Notes: generated by a model from the letters alone, not told the origin. DNA of 64,000 bases from Sporomusa sphaeroides DSM 2875 (GCF_001941975.2 NZ_CP146991.1:386001-450000), one strand, 5' to 3'; shown: positions 50,915 to 60,345, counted from the first letter of the stretch. Numbers and translations: made by a program.

Positions 50915-51979
50915 ATGAGTTGGATAAAACCGTATCAGGCTACCGGGCTGGGAAGTTTGCCGCATCAGGATGAGTTAACGGCCCTGCAGGTAATTGCCAA
51001 GGCCATGCCGGTTTGGCCGCATTGGCCGCAGCTGCCGGCGAAGATGCCGGAACAGGGTTTTGTCGTACAGTATGTTCAGCCGCTGATTAGACTTGGGGTG
51101 CTGACGTCAAGGCCGCTTAAGGATCCGGTATTTGTTCGGACAGAGCCCGGCTGGGAGGATAAGGCCGGTAACTTTTACGAGCAATATCTGGCCTTTGTCA
51201 ATGGCGATAGCAGGGCGGAGCAGACCTTTGCGCTTGAGGGTGAGGCTTTTGCCGGTCTTGAAGCGTTCATCAGGAATTTTAACCTTTGTTTCCCTAAGGC
51301 CCAAGGGGTCAAAGGTCATGTCAGCGGGCCACTGACGGTAGGGATGCAAATTAGGGATGAGCGGGGCAGGGCGTGTTTTTATGATGAGACGCTGCGGGAA
51401 ATTTTAGTGCATTGCCTTACCGCCGAGGCTGTACTCGAAGCACGGCGGCTAAAAACACTGGGTTTGCCTGTACTTATATTTATTGATGATCCGGGACTGT
51501 TTCTGATTGGCGTATCTACGCATATTACCTTAACCAGAGAAGCTGCCGCCGCTGCTTTGGCTGCTGTTATTGACGCCCTCCACACCGAAGGTGTTAAGGT
51601 GGGGGTGCATGCTTGCGCCGGCATTGACTGGTCAATTTTGTTTGCGCTGCCGGTGGATGTAATAAGTTTTGATGCGTATCATTATTTTACCGGCATGGCA
51701 CTGCAGGCAGACGGTTTGGCTCAGTACCTGGAGCAGGGCGGCAAACTGGCCTGGGGGCTTGTTCCTACTTCGGAAGAAGCCTGGCAGGAAACGCCGGCGT
51801 CAATACTGCGGCGGTTTGATGAACAGTGTGACGAACTGGCCGGGCGGGGTGTTGATGCTGCCGTATTGCGGCAAAGTATTATTTGGACACCAAGCTGTGG
51901 CACAGGAGCGTTGCCTGTCGAGCTGGCAGAGCATGTCTATGGGTTAGTCGAGGGTGTCGTTGACAGGCTGAATTCCTAA
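50915..51979 (+). CDS. MetE/UROD-like protein
   Basis: A 354-residue single-barrel protein of the methionine synthase (MetE C-terminal)/uroporphyrinogen decarboxylase superfamily: ATGLGSLPHQDELTALQVIA, VKGHVSGPLTVGMQI, GLPVLIFIDDPGL, then GVHACAGIDW and WTPSCGTGALP, giving the H-x-C plus distal C set that binds zinc in MetE-like methyltransferases. It lacks the N-terminal half of MetE, so it resembles core-MetE or a corrinoid-linked methyltransferase. Methyl donor unknown. Confidence 0.75.
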   Translation: MSWIKPYQATGLGSLPHQDELTALQVIAKAMPVWPHWPQLPAKMPEQGFVVQYVQPLIRLGVLTSRPLKDPVFVRTEPGWEDKAGNFYEQYLAFVNGDSRAEQTFALEGEAFAGLEAFIRNFNLCFPKAQGVKGHVSGPLTVGMQIRDERGRACFYDETLREILVHCLTAEAVLEARRLKTLGLPVLIFIDDPGLFLIGVSTHITLTREAAAAALAAVIDALHTEGVKVGVHACAGIDWSILFALPVDVISFDAYHYFTGMALQADGLAQYLEQGGKLAWGLVPTSEEAWQETPASILRRFDEQCDELAGRGVDAAVLRQSIIWTPSCGTGALPVELAEHVYGLVEGVVDRLNS

Positions 51980-52000
51980 TACAAGTATGCAAAAATAAAA

Positions 52001-52037
52001 TTGCCACGCCGGCATTGACGGGCGTGGCAAATTTTTA
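52001..52037. terminator. Bidirectional terminator
   Basis: TTGCCACGCC (52001-52010) pairs with GGCGTGGCAA (52021-52030), flanked by A-rich and T-rich runs, between convergent genes. Confidence 0.85.
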
Positions 52038-52040
52038 TTC

Positions 52041-53465
52041 CTAATCGGATTTCACCGGCAGCGTAAACGTAAACGTAGTGGTCTGGCCCGGCGTACTGGT
52101 GGCGCCGACAGTGCCGCCCATCGCGATTACTAACTTGTGGGTGATGGCTAAGCCAAGCCCGGTGCCGCCGTCACCGCGGGAACGCGATTTATCTACCCGG
52201 TAAAAGCGCTGCCAGATATATGGCAGGTGTTCGGGTTCGATGCCTTGGCCGGTGTTACTTATATCAATAGCTACCTGCTGTTGAAAGGTACGGGCAGACA
52301 GACTGATGGCCGAACCCGGTACAGCATGGCGAATTGCGTTGGTCAGAAGGTTGGTAAGCACCTGATCCAGCCGGTCGGGATCGGCCAGGACTGGCGGCAG
52401 TGTGTCCGGGATGTTTGTCTCTACTGTTAATTTTTTGAGCTCCAGGAAGGGAGTCAGCGCAGAGGTATGTTCGGTAATAAACTCGGTGAGCCGGATAGGC
52501 TGAGCGGCAAGGGGGATTTCGCCTGCTTCCAGTTGTGAAAGGTCCAGCAAATCACCAACCAGCCGGCCAATCCGGTTGCTTTCGGCCACAATACCGGTGA
52601 GGTAGCGTTCGCGTTGTTTTTCGGTGGTGACAAGCCCGTCCAGCATGGTTTCAGCCAAAGCTTGAATTGAGGCTACCGGGGTTTTTATTTCATGGGAGAC
52701 ATCTGACAAAAATTCGCGCCGTTTTTGTTCCAATTGTGCCAGCTCTGCCGCCATTGTGTTAAAGGTTCGGCCAAGCTCACCGATTTCATCACTTCGCGTG
52801 GCTGTGGTGCGGCTGGCATAATTGCCGGCCGCAAAGGCAGCGGCGGCCTGGCTGATATCACGCAGCGGACGGGTCAGGCTGCGGGCTGTTAACAGTCCCA
52901 CAATCATGGCGGCAAAAGCACTGGCTGCCAGAGAATATAGCAGCAAATTTCCCAGGGCCTGCGTTGTGCGGGTGACACCTTTCAGTGGAGAATAGAGAAA
53001 TAATGCGGCTGGCGGATCGGATTCCCGCGGTGGCAGCGGCAAGGCTGCCACTATCGCCGGGTCGCCATTGCGCCAGGGTTTCAATATCTTCTGTGAGCCG
53101 TTGCTGTCCAAATCCAGCCAATCGGCTTTATCCCATAACTCGGACAGGTTTCCCAGGCGTTTTCCTCTCCAGCCTTTTGGCGGTTGACCGGCAAGAACCT
53201 TGCCGTTTTTATCCATGAGCCAGATATCGCCGCCGGCCATATCGCCCATGCGGTCAATCCACCGGTCAGGCGGCTTTTGCCCTTTGGCTAAGGTGGGTGT
53301 AAGCATATCTACGGCTGCTTTGCCTTTGGCCAGGAGGTCACGGCGTTTGTTTTCAATAACATGATCACGCACCAGGTAAGACATAAGTAAGCCTAAGGTC
53401 AACATGCTGACAAGAATAATTGCCACATGTGATAACAGCAGTTTAGCAAACAGCGATCTGATCAT
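52041..53465 (-). CDS. Sensor histidine kinase (BaeS-like)
   Basis: A 474-residue kinase. TM1 at about 8-30, sensor domain of about 130 residues, TM2 at about 170-195, HAMP, HisKA (FLSDVSHEIKTPVASIQALA), HATPase with N box TNLLTNAIRHAV, NTGQGIEPEH and GGTGLGLAITHK. It overlaps the upstream regulator gene by 4 bp, so the two make a co-translated pair. The signal is unknown. Confidence 0.9.
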   Translation of the reverse strand: MIRSLFAKLLLSHVAIILVSMLTLGLLMSYLVRDHVIENKRRDLLAKGKAAVDMLTPTLAKGQKPPDRWIDRMGDMAGGDIWLMDKNGKVLAGQPPKGWRGKRLGNLSELWDKADWLDLDSNGSQKILKPWRNGDPAIVAALPLPPRESDPPAALFLYSPLKGVTRTTQALGNLLLYSLAASAFAAMIVGLLTARSLTRPLRDISQAAAAFAAGNYASRTTATRSDEIGELGRTFNTMAAELAQLEQKRREFLSDVSHEIKTPVASIQALAETMLDGLVTTEKQRERYLTGIVAESNRIGRLVGDLLDLSQLEAGEIPLAAQPIRLTEFITEHTSALTPFLELKKLTVETNIPDTLPPVLADPDRLDQVLTNLLTNAIRHAVPGSAISLSARTFQQQVAIDISNTGQGIEPEHLPYIWQRFYRVDKSRSRGDGGTGLGLAITHKLVIAMGGTVGATSTPGQTTTFTFTLPVKSD

Positions 53466-54142
53466 TTGGCAGTCACCTCAAATTTGTAGCCTACGCCCCA
53501 CACCGTATGGATATAACAGTATTTGGGGTTATCAATTTTTTGCCGCAGGCGTTTGATGGTGGCGTCAACGGTGCGGTCGGCGCCGTCGAAGTCATAGCCC
53601 CAGACATTAATGAGGAGCTGCTCCCGGGAAAAAGCCATTTTAGCATGGCGGGCCAGAAAAGTTAACAGCTCAAACTCTTTGGGGGACAGTTGATTGCTTG
53701 TTTTGCCGGAGGCTACTGTTTGGGCAGCTAAATCGATACTGAGCTCAGGAAACTCTATACAGGTGCCGGCCTCGACCAAGAGGCCGCTGCGGCGCAGTAC
53801 GGCTTTAACCCGGGCAATAACTTCGCGGGGGCTGAAGGGCTTGGTAATATAGTCATCCGCGCCCAGGGAAAATCCGGTAAGCTTATCGGCTTCCGCACTT
53901 TTGGCGGTTAAAAAGATCACAGGTACTTTGCGTTCCACCGCTGCGCAAATTTCCCAGCCTGTTCGTTTCGGTAACATGACATCAAGAATTAATAAATCCG
54001 GACGGTGCTCCTCTTCTATTGCCAGGGCCGTTTGTCCGTCAAATGCGGTAAAGACCTTAAAGCCTTCGCGCTCCAGATAAAGCTGAATGACTTCAACAAT
54101 AGTCGCTTCATCGTCGGCCAGCAATATTTTGATCTGTTCCAT
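53462..54142 (-). CDS. OmpR-type response regulator
   Basis: A 226-residue regulator: receiver with LLADDEATIVE, phosphoacceptor D in LLILDVMLPKRTGWE, FLTAKS and YITKPFSPREV; winged-helix DNA-binding domain ending VDATIKRLRQKIDN and HTVWGVGYKFEV. ATG 54142 is used because GAGGTGGCTT precedes it; upstream in-frame ORF sequence lacks a site. It partners the kinase downstream. Confidence 0.92.
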   Translation of the reverse strand: MEQIKILLADDEATIVEVIQLYLEREGFKVFTAFDGQTALAIEEEHRPDLLILDVMLPKRTGWEICAAVERKVPVIFLTAKSAEADKLTGFSLGADDYITKPFSPREVIARVKAVLRRSGLLVEAGTCIEFPELSIDLAAQTVASGKTSNQLSPKEFELLTFLARHAKMAFSREQLLINVWGYDFDGADRTVDATIKRLRQKIDNPKYCYIHTVWGVGYKFEVTAK

Positions 54143-54260
54143 AAGCCACCTCACACGATAGTGATTAAATACATTTTTGGTCAAAAGGATAAAGTGGGTC
54201 CAGAACCTAAAGCAATGCTATCATACTCCGGCGGTTGTGTAAATGAGGGGAAAGGCCTAA

Positions 54261-54300
54261 TTGACAATGGTTAACCAATGAATTATTATTAGGGTAACAA
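54261..54300 (+). promoter_or_regulatory. birA promoter with BirA-type operator
   Basis: TTGACA (54261-54266) and TATTAT (54284-54289), 17-bp spacing. TGGTTAACC (54268-54276) and GGGTAACAA (54292-54300) are inverted half-sites 15 bp apart, close to the Firmicute biotin operator TTGTTAACC-N14/15-GGTTAACAA, each with one mismatch. The operator overlaps the -10, as a repressor site should. Confidence 0.7.
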
Positions 54301-54324
54301 TGCTGACTTTGGAGTGAATATGCA

Positions 54325-55311
54325 ATGCGAACGGCCATTTTGGAACTCTTAAAGAAAAATTCAGATCAATACATTTCAGGCGAAAATATCTCTCAGTTAC
54401 TAAAGGTATCGCGAACAGCGGTCTGGAAGCATATTCGCGCCCTTAAGCAAGCCGGTTACGAAATCGAAGCCCATCCCCGGCTGGGATATGTGTTTAGACA
54501 AATGACAGAACGCTTACTGCCGGGGGAGATTAAGGCTCATCTGACCAGTTCGGTACTGGGGCGGGAGGTTCATTATTTTAGCGAAATTGATTCAACTAAT
54601 AATGCGGCCAAAAAATTGGCAGCCGACGGCTGTCCGGAGGGTACTATTGTTGTTGCCGAAGAGCAGCTTACCGGTCGCGGCCGTTTGGCCAGAGGCTGGT
54701 ATTCGCCGTTTGGCAAAGGGATCTGGCTGTCGGTAGTTCTCAGGCCGCCGTTTGCTCCCATGGAGGCGGCTAAATGCACGTTGATGGCAGCAGTTGGTAT
54801 AAACCGGGCAATAAACGCTGTAACAGGCGCCGGCTGTGGCATTAAATGGCCTAATGACATTCTGTGCAAGGACCGCAAGGTGGTAGGCATTCTTACAGAA
54901 ATGAGTGCGGAGATGGATGCCATTAACTATGTGGTAATTGGCATTGGTGTTAATGTTAATATGGAGGAGCAGGATTTTCCCGAAGAAATTGCCGCTACCG
55001 CCACTTCGTTAGCCATGGCAGCCGGATGCCGGATTCCGCGCATGAAGCTGCTGACAGCTATTCTGGCTGAACTGGAAAATGTGTATAGTACAGTCAAAAC
55101 TTCAGGCTTTGCGCCAATACTTGCCGAGTGGAAAAACCAGTCGGTCACCTTAGGTCAGCAGGTGGCGGTGAATGGTATTGACCGGAATTTTACCGGCCTG
55201 GCTGTTGATATTGATGCCGACGGCGCGTTGCTCATTAAGACACCGCAAGGCATAGAACGGGTGCTGGCCGGTGATGTATCTATCAGACCTAGTATTGAGG
55301 AGGGAACCTGA
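54325..55311 (+). CDS. birA: Bifunctional biotin ligase/repressor BirA
   Basis: A 328-residue BirA with an N-terminal winged HTH (about 1-60: GENISQLLKVSRTAVWKHIR), a central biotin-protein ligase domain (STNNAAKK, GRGRLARGWYSPFGKGIWLS, IKWPNDILCKDRKVVGIL) and a C-terminal SH3-like cap. It attaches biotin to carboxylases and, loaded with biotinyl-AMP, represses transcription. The operator in its own promoter indicates autoregulation. The stop overlaps bioY. Confidence 0.95.
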   Translation: MRTAILELLKKNSDQYISGENISQLLKVSRTAVWKHIRALKQAGYEIEAHPRLGYVFRQMTERLLPGEIKAHLTSSVLGREVHYFSEIDSTNNAAKKLAADGCPEGTIVVAEEQLTGRGRLARGWYSPFGKGIWLSVVLRPPFAPMEAAKCTLMAAVGINRAINAVTGAGCGIKWPNDILCKDRKVVGILTEMSAEMDAINYVVIGIGVNVNMEEQDFPEEIAATATSLAMAAGCRIPRMKLLTAILAELENVYSTVKTSGFAPILAEWKNQSVTLGQQVAVNGIDRNFTGLAVDIDADGALLIKTPQGIERVLAGDVSIRPSIEEGT

Positions 55312-55877
55312 TGCAAATTCGTTCGATGGCGCTTACCAGTTTGTTTGCCGCTCTGCTGGCGGTGAGCTCTCAGATATCTATTCCTATTGGACCTGTGCCG
55401 GTTGTCATGCAGGTTATGATGGTGCTGCTGGCCGGTATGGTGCTGGGCAGCCGTTTAGGGCCGGCAAGTGTGGCCGTCTGGGTGCTTTTAGGTGTATTCG
55501 GGCTGCCGGTTTTTGCCCAGGGCAAAGCAGGAGCGGCTGTCTTAATTGGTCCTACGGGCGGTTATATTGTTGGCTATTTTTTCTGTACGTATATTGTTGG
55601 CTATGTTGCGGAACACTTTGAACTGACCTACAAGTATACCGCTTTGTCCATGTTAGCCGGTCTGGCGGTTATTTATGGTGCGGGTTTGGCGGGATTCATG
55701 CTTTCCTTCCAATATGTGCTGCACAAAGCTATGACGCTGGACAGGGCGCTGAATCTGGCAGTGCTGCCCTTTTTGCCGTTTGACCTGATTAAAACAGCGG
55801 CTGCGGTATATGTTGGTGTACGTGTACGCCGGGCTTTGTTAAAAACCGGTTTGCTTGGCAGCAGGCAGCCTGTTTAA
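55311..55877 (+). CDS. bioY: Biotin transporter S component BioY
   Basis: A 188-residue membrane protein of the BioY family, six helices: ALTSLFAALLAVSSQISIPI, GPVPVVMQVMMVLLAGMVLG, the GPTGGYIVGYF motif and the late LPFLPFDLIKTAAAV. It is the biotin-binding component of an ECF transporter; no ECF A/T genes are nearby, so it uses shared ones or works alone. ATG 55311 overlaps the birA stop, placing it under BirA control. Confidence 0.94.
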   Translation: MQIRSMALTSLFAALLAVSSQISIPIGPVPVVMQVMMVLLAGMVLGSRLGPASVAVWVLLGVFGLPVFAQGKAGAAVLIGPTGGYIVGYFFCTYIVGYVAEHFELTYKYTALSMLAGLAVIYGAGLAGFMLSFQYVLHKAMTLDRALNLAVLPFLPFDLIKTAAAVYVGVRVRRALLKTGLLGSRQPV

Positions 55878-55911
55878 AATGACTGTTAATTTCGCGTATT
55901 GCTTTAGTGTA

Positions 55912-55941
55912 TTTACAATCTTCCCGTTTTTGCGGTACAAT
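55912..55941 (+). promoter_or_regulatory. Promoter of coaX
   Basis: TTTACA (55912-55917) and TACAAT (55936-55941), 18-bp spacing, about 70 bp before the start. Confidence 0.65.
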
Positions 55942-56011
55942 AGTAGCTATTAATAATTAAATCTGTACGAATAGCGCAGGCAGCTTCCTGCTGCACAGGG
56001 GGATTTTACTC

Positions 56012-56776
56012 ATGTTATTAGTATTTGATGTTGGCAACAGCAACATCGTTTTGGGAGCTTTTGACGGCGAAGAACTTGTGTACCACTGGCGGGTATCGAC
56101 AGATAAACAAAAGCCCGGTGATGAGTACGGAATGTTGATTTACAACCTGTTTACTTATCGCGGCATGAAAATGGAAGATATTGAAGCCATTGTTATTTCT
56201 TCGGTTGTTCCGCCGCTGGTTGTACCGTTAACCAGGATGTGCCAGCGATATTTTAATGTCGATCCGCTTGTTGTTGGGCCTGGTGTTAAAACCGGTATGT
56301 GTATCAAGTATGAAAATCCGCGCGAAGTGGGTGCAGACCGTATTGTAAATGCCATTGCGGCCTATGACAAATATGGCGGACCGTTGATTATTGTGGATTT
56401 TGGCACAGCCACCACCTTTTGCGCTTTGGCGGAAAATGGCGATTATCTGGGTGGTGCCATTGCACCAGGTATTGGTATTTCCACTGAAGCTTTATTCCAG
56501 CGGGCAGCTAAATTGCCCCGCATCGAACTTATTAAGCCTAAAAATGTGATATGCCGCAATACTATCAATAGTATGCAGTCAGGCATTATTTATGGTTTTG
56601 TTGGACAAGTAGATGAAATTGTCCGTCGCATGCGTATTGAGATGGGACAGAAGGCGAGTGTTGTCGCTACAGGCGGTTTAGCCAACCTTATTGCCCAGGA
56701 GTCTAACACCATTGATAAGGTGGATACCTTCCTGACATTAGAGGGTCTCCGTCTTATTTACGAACGCAACCGGTAA
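56012..56776 (+). CDS. coaX: Type III pantothenate kinase
   Basis: A 254-residue CoaX, ASKHA fold: [17 protein letters not shown], then [40 protein letters not shown] and [18 protein letters not shown] near the end. It phosphorylates pantothenate, the first step of CoA synthesis. GGGGGA precedes the ATG. In Bacillus coaX follows ftsH; here about 6 kb separate them. Confidence 0.96.
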   Translation: MLLVFDVGNSNIVLGAFDGEELVYHWRVSTDKQKPGDEYGMLIYNLFTYRGMKMEDIEAIVISSVVPPLVVPLTRMCQRYFNVDPLVVGPGVKTGMCIKYENPREVGADRIVNAIAAYDKYGGPLIIVDFGTATTFCALAENGDYLGGAIAPGIGISTEALFQRAAKLPRIELIKPKNVICRNTINSMQSGIIYGFVGQVDEIVRRMRIEMGQKASVVATGGLANLIAQESNTIDKVDTFLTLEGLRLIYERNR

Positions 56777-56833
56777 TACAGAGGCTAAGCAGGGCGGTCA
56801 ATATGGCCGCCCTTTAAAAATATAGGAGGTCAT

Positions 56834-57805
56834 ATGCAAATCGGGAAACTCAAATTGGCCAATCCCGTTATCCTGGCACCTATGGCCGGGGTAACAGACC
56901 TGCCGTTTCGTTTGCTTGCCAAAGAAATGGGCTGTGGCTTGGTCTATTCCGAGATGGTTAGTGATAAAGGACTTATTTATGATAATGTTCATACCAAGAA
57001 GCTGCTGGCTATTGATGAACGGGAACGGCCGGTGGCGCTGCAGATCTTTGGTTCAGAGCCTGACAGTATGGGAAAAGCAGCCACCATTGTTGCCGATGCC
57101 GGAGCTGATATTATTGATATCAATATGGGCTGCCCTACGAATAAAATTGTTAGAAATGGCGAAGGTTCGGCGCTTATGCGCAACCCTGATTTAGCCTATC
57201 GCATTATTGCTGCCGTCGTAACGGCGGCTGGCGATGTGCCGGTAACTGTAAAGTTTCGCAAAGGCTGGGATGATAAATCGGTTAATGCCGTAGAGATTGC
57301 CAAACTGGCCGAACAGGCCGGCGCGGCGGCTGTCAGTGTGCATGGCAGGACCCGGGAACAGTTTTACTCCGGTCAGGCTGACTGGAATAGTATCAGGGAG
57401 GTAAAACAGGCTGTTGGCATACCTGTTATCGGCAATGGTGATGTCCGCACTCCGCATGATGCCAAGCGTTTATTGACTGAGACCGGCTGTGATGGCATAA
57501 TGGTAGGACGGGGAGCACAAGGCAATCCCTGGATATTCCGTCAAATAATCCATTATCTGGCCACCGGTGAAATACTGTTGCCGCCAGGACTTGACGAACG
57601 GATTGATATGCTGCTGCGGCATCTGGATATGCTTGTTGAGCACAAAGGCGAGTATGTTGGTATCAGAGAAATGCGCAGTCATGCTGCCTGGTACACCAAG
57701 GGGCTGCATAAATCGGCCGAGTTAAGGCTTACCTTTAACCAGGCGGCAAGTAAAGCCGATTTTATTCGAATTATGGAAGATTACCGTGCGCTGGCATTGA
57801 GGTGA
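56834..57805 (+). CDS. dusB: tRNA-dihydrouridine synthase DusB
   Basis: A 323-residue FMN-dependent Dus enzyme: LAPMAGVTDLPFRLLAKEMG, the active-site region INMGCPTNKIVRNGEGSALM with catalytic Cys, TVKFRKGWDD, SVHGRTREQFYSGQADW and IGNGDVRT. It reduces uridine to dihydrouridine in tRNA. GGAGGT precedes the ATG. Its stop overlaps the start region of the next gene. Confidence 0.95.
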   Translation: MQIGKLKLANPVILAPMAGVTDLPFRLLAKEMGCGLVYSEMVSDKGLIYDNVHTKKLLAIDERERPVALQIFGSEPDSMGKAATIVADAGADIIDINMGCPTNKIVRNGEGSALMRNPDLAYRIIAAVVTAAGDVPVTVKFRKGWDDKSVNAVEIAKLAEQAGAAAVSVHGRTREQFYSGQADWNSIREVKQAVGIPVIGNGDVRTPHDAKRLLTETGCDGIMVGRGAQGNPWIFRQIIHYLATGEILLPPGLDERIDMLLRHLDMLVEHKGEYVGIREMRSHAAWYTKGLHKSAELRLTFNQAASKADFIRIMEDYRALALR

Positions 57806-57810
57806 AGATC

Positions 57811-58773
57811 GTGAATATGCTTATTATGCCTGTCGCTAACGGCGTATTGCCAAGAGCACAGGGCGGGACGATTACCGGTATGTTTATTATTGAAAATGGC
57901 GGCCAGTTACTGTTAGATGTAGGGGTGGGAAAAGAAATTCTCATCTGTCCCTGGATTGTGGAAGAACAAGGCTTGTATCCTGTAGGTGTAATTGTCCGTA
58001 TCATGAATATCTGGAATCATGCGGTTGTCGACGAGGCCGGCGTTGAAACTCCTGTACTGATGGCTAAGCTGGAAGGGCGGGGCCATGCCCGCTGGCATAC
58101 ACTCCGTACGGCTGGCAGCTATATCTATTCCGATAATGTTGAACAGCTTAACTTAAAGAAGCTGCGGCAGGAGTATCCGTCCATTTCCGGTGCCGGGTGG
58201 GCGCCGCAGGGCGGCTATACAGAGTTCCGGGATAAAAGTGATATTCCTGTTACATTATATGGGAATGACCTGGAAACAGGCCGGCAAGTAAGTATAACCG
58301 CTAATTTAGGCGGATTGGTTGAACTGGAACAGGCTCACACCATTGAACATTCTGTCATCAGGGCATTACAGACCTATGGGCTTTGTACGCCCCGGACACT
58401 GATTGCAGCTATGAGCCGGGAAACCGACGAACTGAAAAAATCGGTGGAGTTTAGCATCAAGCATACCCTGCCGGAGGCTTTAGGATTGACGGCCAGCGGT
58501 GCCTGCGGCAATCCGATGACCAATTTAGCCCAGGTATATTTGGCCCAAGAGTTTGTCAGCAATATTGAAGCAGGCAAATCCTTGAATGAGTCACTGGATA
58601 AAGCCCGCCGCTCGACGATGTCTCAGCTGACTGATGATATCGGTCTTACTATGAACCAAGGCATCCGTGTTTTACAAGGGCTCAAAAAAGGTATGGTTCA
58701 TGATGATACAATATTAAAGCTGCAAACCTATAAGAAAGTAATAAGCCGTTTCCCCTTTGAACCCTGGGGATAA
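57811..58773 (+). CDS. Conserved-looking hypothetical protein, 320 aa
   Basis: Not a family I recognise. The N-terminal third is beta-rich (MPVANGVLPRAQGGTITGMF, LLDVGVGKEILICPWIVEEQ), possibly with an OB-like fold; the C-terminal part is helical, with EQAHTIEHSVIRALQTYGLC, MSRETDELKKSVEFSIKHTL and ALGLTASGACGNPMTNLAQV. No signal or membrane helix. GTG 57811 follows GAGGTGA; GTG 57802 and ATG 57817 are alternatives. Overlap with dusB suggests one operon; the role is unknown. Confidence 0.7.
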   Translation: MNMLIMPVANGVLPRAQGGTITGMFIIENGGQLLLDVGVGKEILICPWIVEEQGLYPVGVIVRIMNIWNHAVVDEAGVETPVLMAKLEGRGHARWHTLRTAGSYIYSDNVEQLNLKKLRQEYPSISGAGWAPQGGYTEFRDKSDIPVTLYGNDLETGRQVSITANLGGLVELEQAHTIEHSVIRALQTYGLCTPRTLIAAMSRETDELKKSVEFSIKHTLPEALGLTASGACGNPMTNLAQVYLAQEFVSNIEAGKSLNESLDKARRSTMSQLTDDIGLTMNQGIRVLQGLKKGMVHDDTILKLQTYKKVISRFPFEPWG

Positions 58774-58809
58774 CGGTTTTTTTCGAATTTTCCTATTTTA
58801 TGGAAAAAC

Positions 58810-58865
58810 TTGTTAACAAGCAAAAATAATGCTAAAATATGTATGTACACAATATTGTGCACATA
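58810..58865 (+). promoter_or_regulatory. Promoter and palindromic operator of the HTH gene
   Basis: TTGTTA (58810-58815) and TAAAAT (58833-58838), 17-bp spacing. Directly after the -10 lies a 24-bp palindrome with one mismatch: TATGTACACAAT (58842-58853) and ATTGTGCACATA (58854-58865), covering the probable start of transcription. Confidence 0.7.
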
Positions 58866-58890
58866 TACTACAAGGGGAGATGACCAAGTC

Positions 58891-59412
58891 GTGTTGCTTC
58901 GCATTGGTGACAAGATTGTTGACCGTCAGAAGATTCATCATACTGTGGACAAAATTCTTGAACTGCGCAAGGGCGGCCTGTCACAGCTGGAAGTAGCGGG
59001 GCAGGCGGGTGTTGACCGGACTTTTGTTTCACGCCTGGAGACGATTGGCGAGATTCGCAAAGGCGGCCGGATAGCACTCATTGGTTTCCCGATAAAAAAC
59101 TGCGAGGAAATTTACGCCATAGCCAGACGGGAAGGCATTGATTACTGCCTGCTTTTGTCTGAGCAGGAGCGCTGGGACTTTGTTCAGACTAAGAGCGGTA
59201 TCGAGCTTTTCAATACCATTATGGAGATTATTTCCAGTGTGCGTAAGCATGATATAGTAATTATTATTGGGTCAAATATGCGGATAAAGCTAATGGAGAC
59301 CTTACTGGACAAAGCCGTAATCGGCGTACAAATTGGGGAATCACCAATCGCAGAAGATAAATATGTGAATCCGGAGGATATTTGTGCACTTATTAAGCAG
59401 CTCAGGTTTTAG
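58891..59412 (+). CDS. HTH transcriptional regulator
   Basis: A 173-residue protein with an N-terminal Cro-type HTH (about 25-60: KGGLSQLEVAGQAGVDRTFV, then SRLETIGEIRKGG) and a C-terminal alpha/beta domain (ALIGFPIKNCEEIYAIARRE, then SVRKHDIVIIIGSNMRIK) that may bind a ligand. GTG 58891 is used; AAGGGGAGA lies upstream. The palindrome over its start site suggests autorepression. It probably controls the two dehydrogenase-like genes that follow within 20 bp. Confidence 0.75.
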   Translation: MLLRIGDKIVDRQKIHHTVDKILELRKGGLSQLEVAGQAGVDRTFVSRLETIGEIRKGGRIALIGFPIKNCEEIYAIARREGIDYCLLLSEQERWDFVQTKSGIELFNTIMEIISSVRKHDIVIIIGSNMRIKLMETLLDKAVIGVQIGESPIAEDKYVNPEDICALIKQLRF

Positions 59413-59427
59413 TCGGGGGGATATGCG

Positions 59428-60327
59428 ATGAAACAGGTGGTAAGCATCAGTCTGGGTTCATCTAAACGCAATGGTACGACAGTCGCCACTTTTGGCGGGC
59501 ACGAATTTTGTATTAACCGAATAGGAACAGACGGAGATAAAAATAAGGCGGCGCGGCTTATTCGCGAACTGGACGGCCAGGTGGATGCTATTGGTCTTGG
59601 CGGTACTGACCTGTATATTTATGCCGGTGCAAAGCGGTATACTTTCCGGGAGTCGGCAGCTTTGGCTGCCAACGCCAAAATAACGCCGGTAGTTGACGGT
59701 AGTGCCATAAAAAACACCTTGGAGCGGCGGGTAGTATCCTGTCTTATGACTAAACACGGCTGGGATTTCAAAGATAAAGAGGTACTTATCGTGTGTGCCG
59801 TTGACCGGTTCGGTCTGGCCGAAGCCTTGGCGGCAGCCGGCAGCCGGACGGTATTTGGTGATTTGATGTTTGGGTTAGGGCTGCCTGTACCTATTACCAC
59901 TTTAACCGGTTTGTCCCGGTTGGCCAGCCTGATAGCTCCTATTGTCACCAAACTGCCTGTTAGCTTGTTTTATCCTACCGGTGACAAGCAGACACAAGTT
60001 ACCCCCAAATTTGAACAGTATTTCCATAACGCCAGTATTATTGCCGGAGATTTTCATTTCATTAGACGATATATGCCGGCGACTATGAAAGATAAACTAA
60101 TTATTACCAACACTGTGACCCAAGAGGATGAAACCCTGCTCAGAAAACGCGGTGTGGCCATCCTGGTAACCACTACGCCGGAGATGGGCGGGCGGTCTTT
60201 TGGCACTAATATTTTAGAAGGGGTACTGACCGCTTTATCTGGCAAACGCCCCGAGCAGCTAACGGTAGACGATTATAACCAGCTTATAGAACAAAACGGG
60301 ATTGAGCCGAGGTTAAAAACCTTATGA
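59428..60327 (+). CDS. Quinate/shikimate dehydrogenase-like protein
   Basis: A 299-residue protein of the group annotated as quinate 5-dehydrogenase in Firmicutes: VVSISLGSSKRNGTTVATFG, VDAIGLGGTDLYIYAGAKRY, then the central VDGSAIKNTLERRVVSCLMT and ITTLTGLSRLASLIAPIVTK. No clear G-x-G-x-x-G NAD motif is evident, so dehydrogenase activity is doubtful. GGGGGG precedes the ATG. It is between the HTH regulator and an acyl-ACP-reductase-like gene. Confidence 0.6.
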   Translation: MKQVVSISLGSSKRNGTTVATFGGHEFCINRIGTDGDKNKAARLIRELDGQVDAIGLGGTDLYIYAGAKRYTFRESAALAANAKITPVVDGSAIKNTLERRVVSCLMTKHGWDFKDKEVLIVCAVDRFGLAEALAAAGSRTVFGDLMFGLGLPVPITTLTGLSRLASLIAPIVTKLPVSLFYPTGDKQTQVTPKFEQYFHNASIIAGDFHFIRRYMPATMKDKLIITNTVTQEDETLLRKRGVAILVTTTPEMGGRSFGTNILEGVLTALSGKRPEQLTVDDYNQLIEQNGIEPRLKTL

Positions 60328-60345
60328 TGAAGGAGGCGCTTGTAT

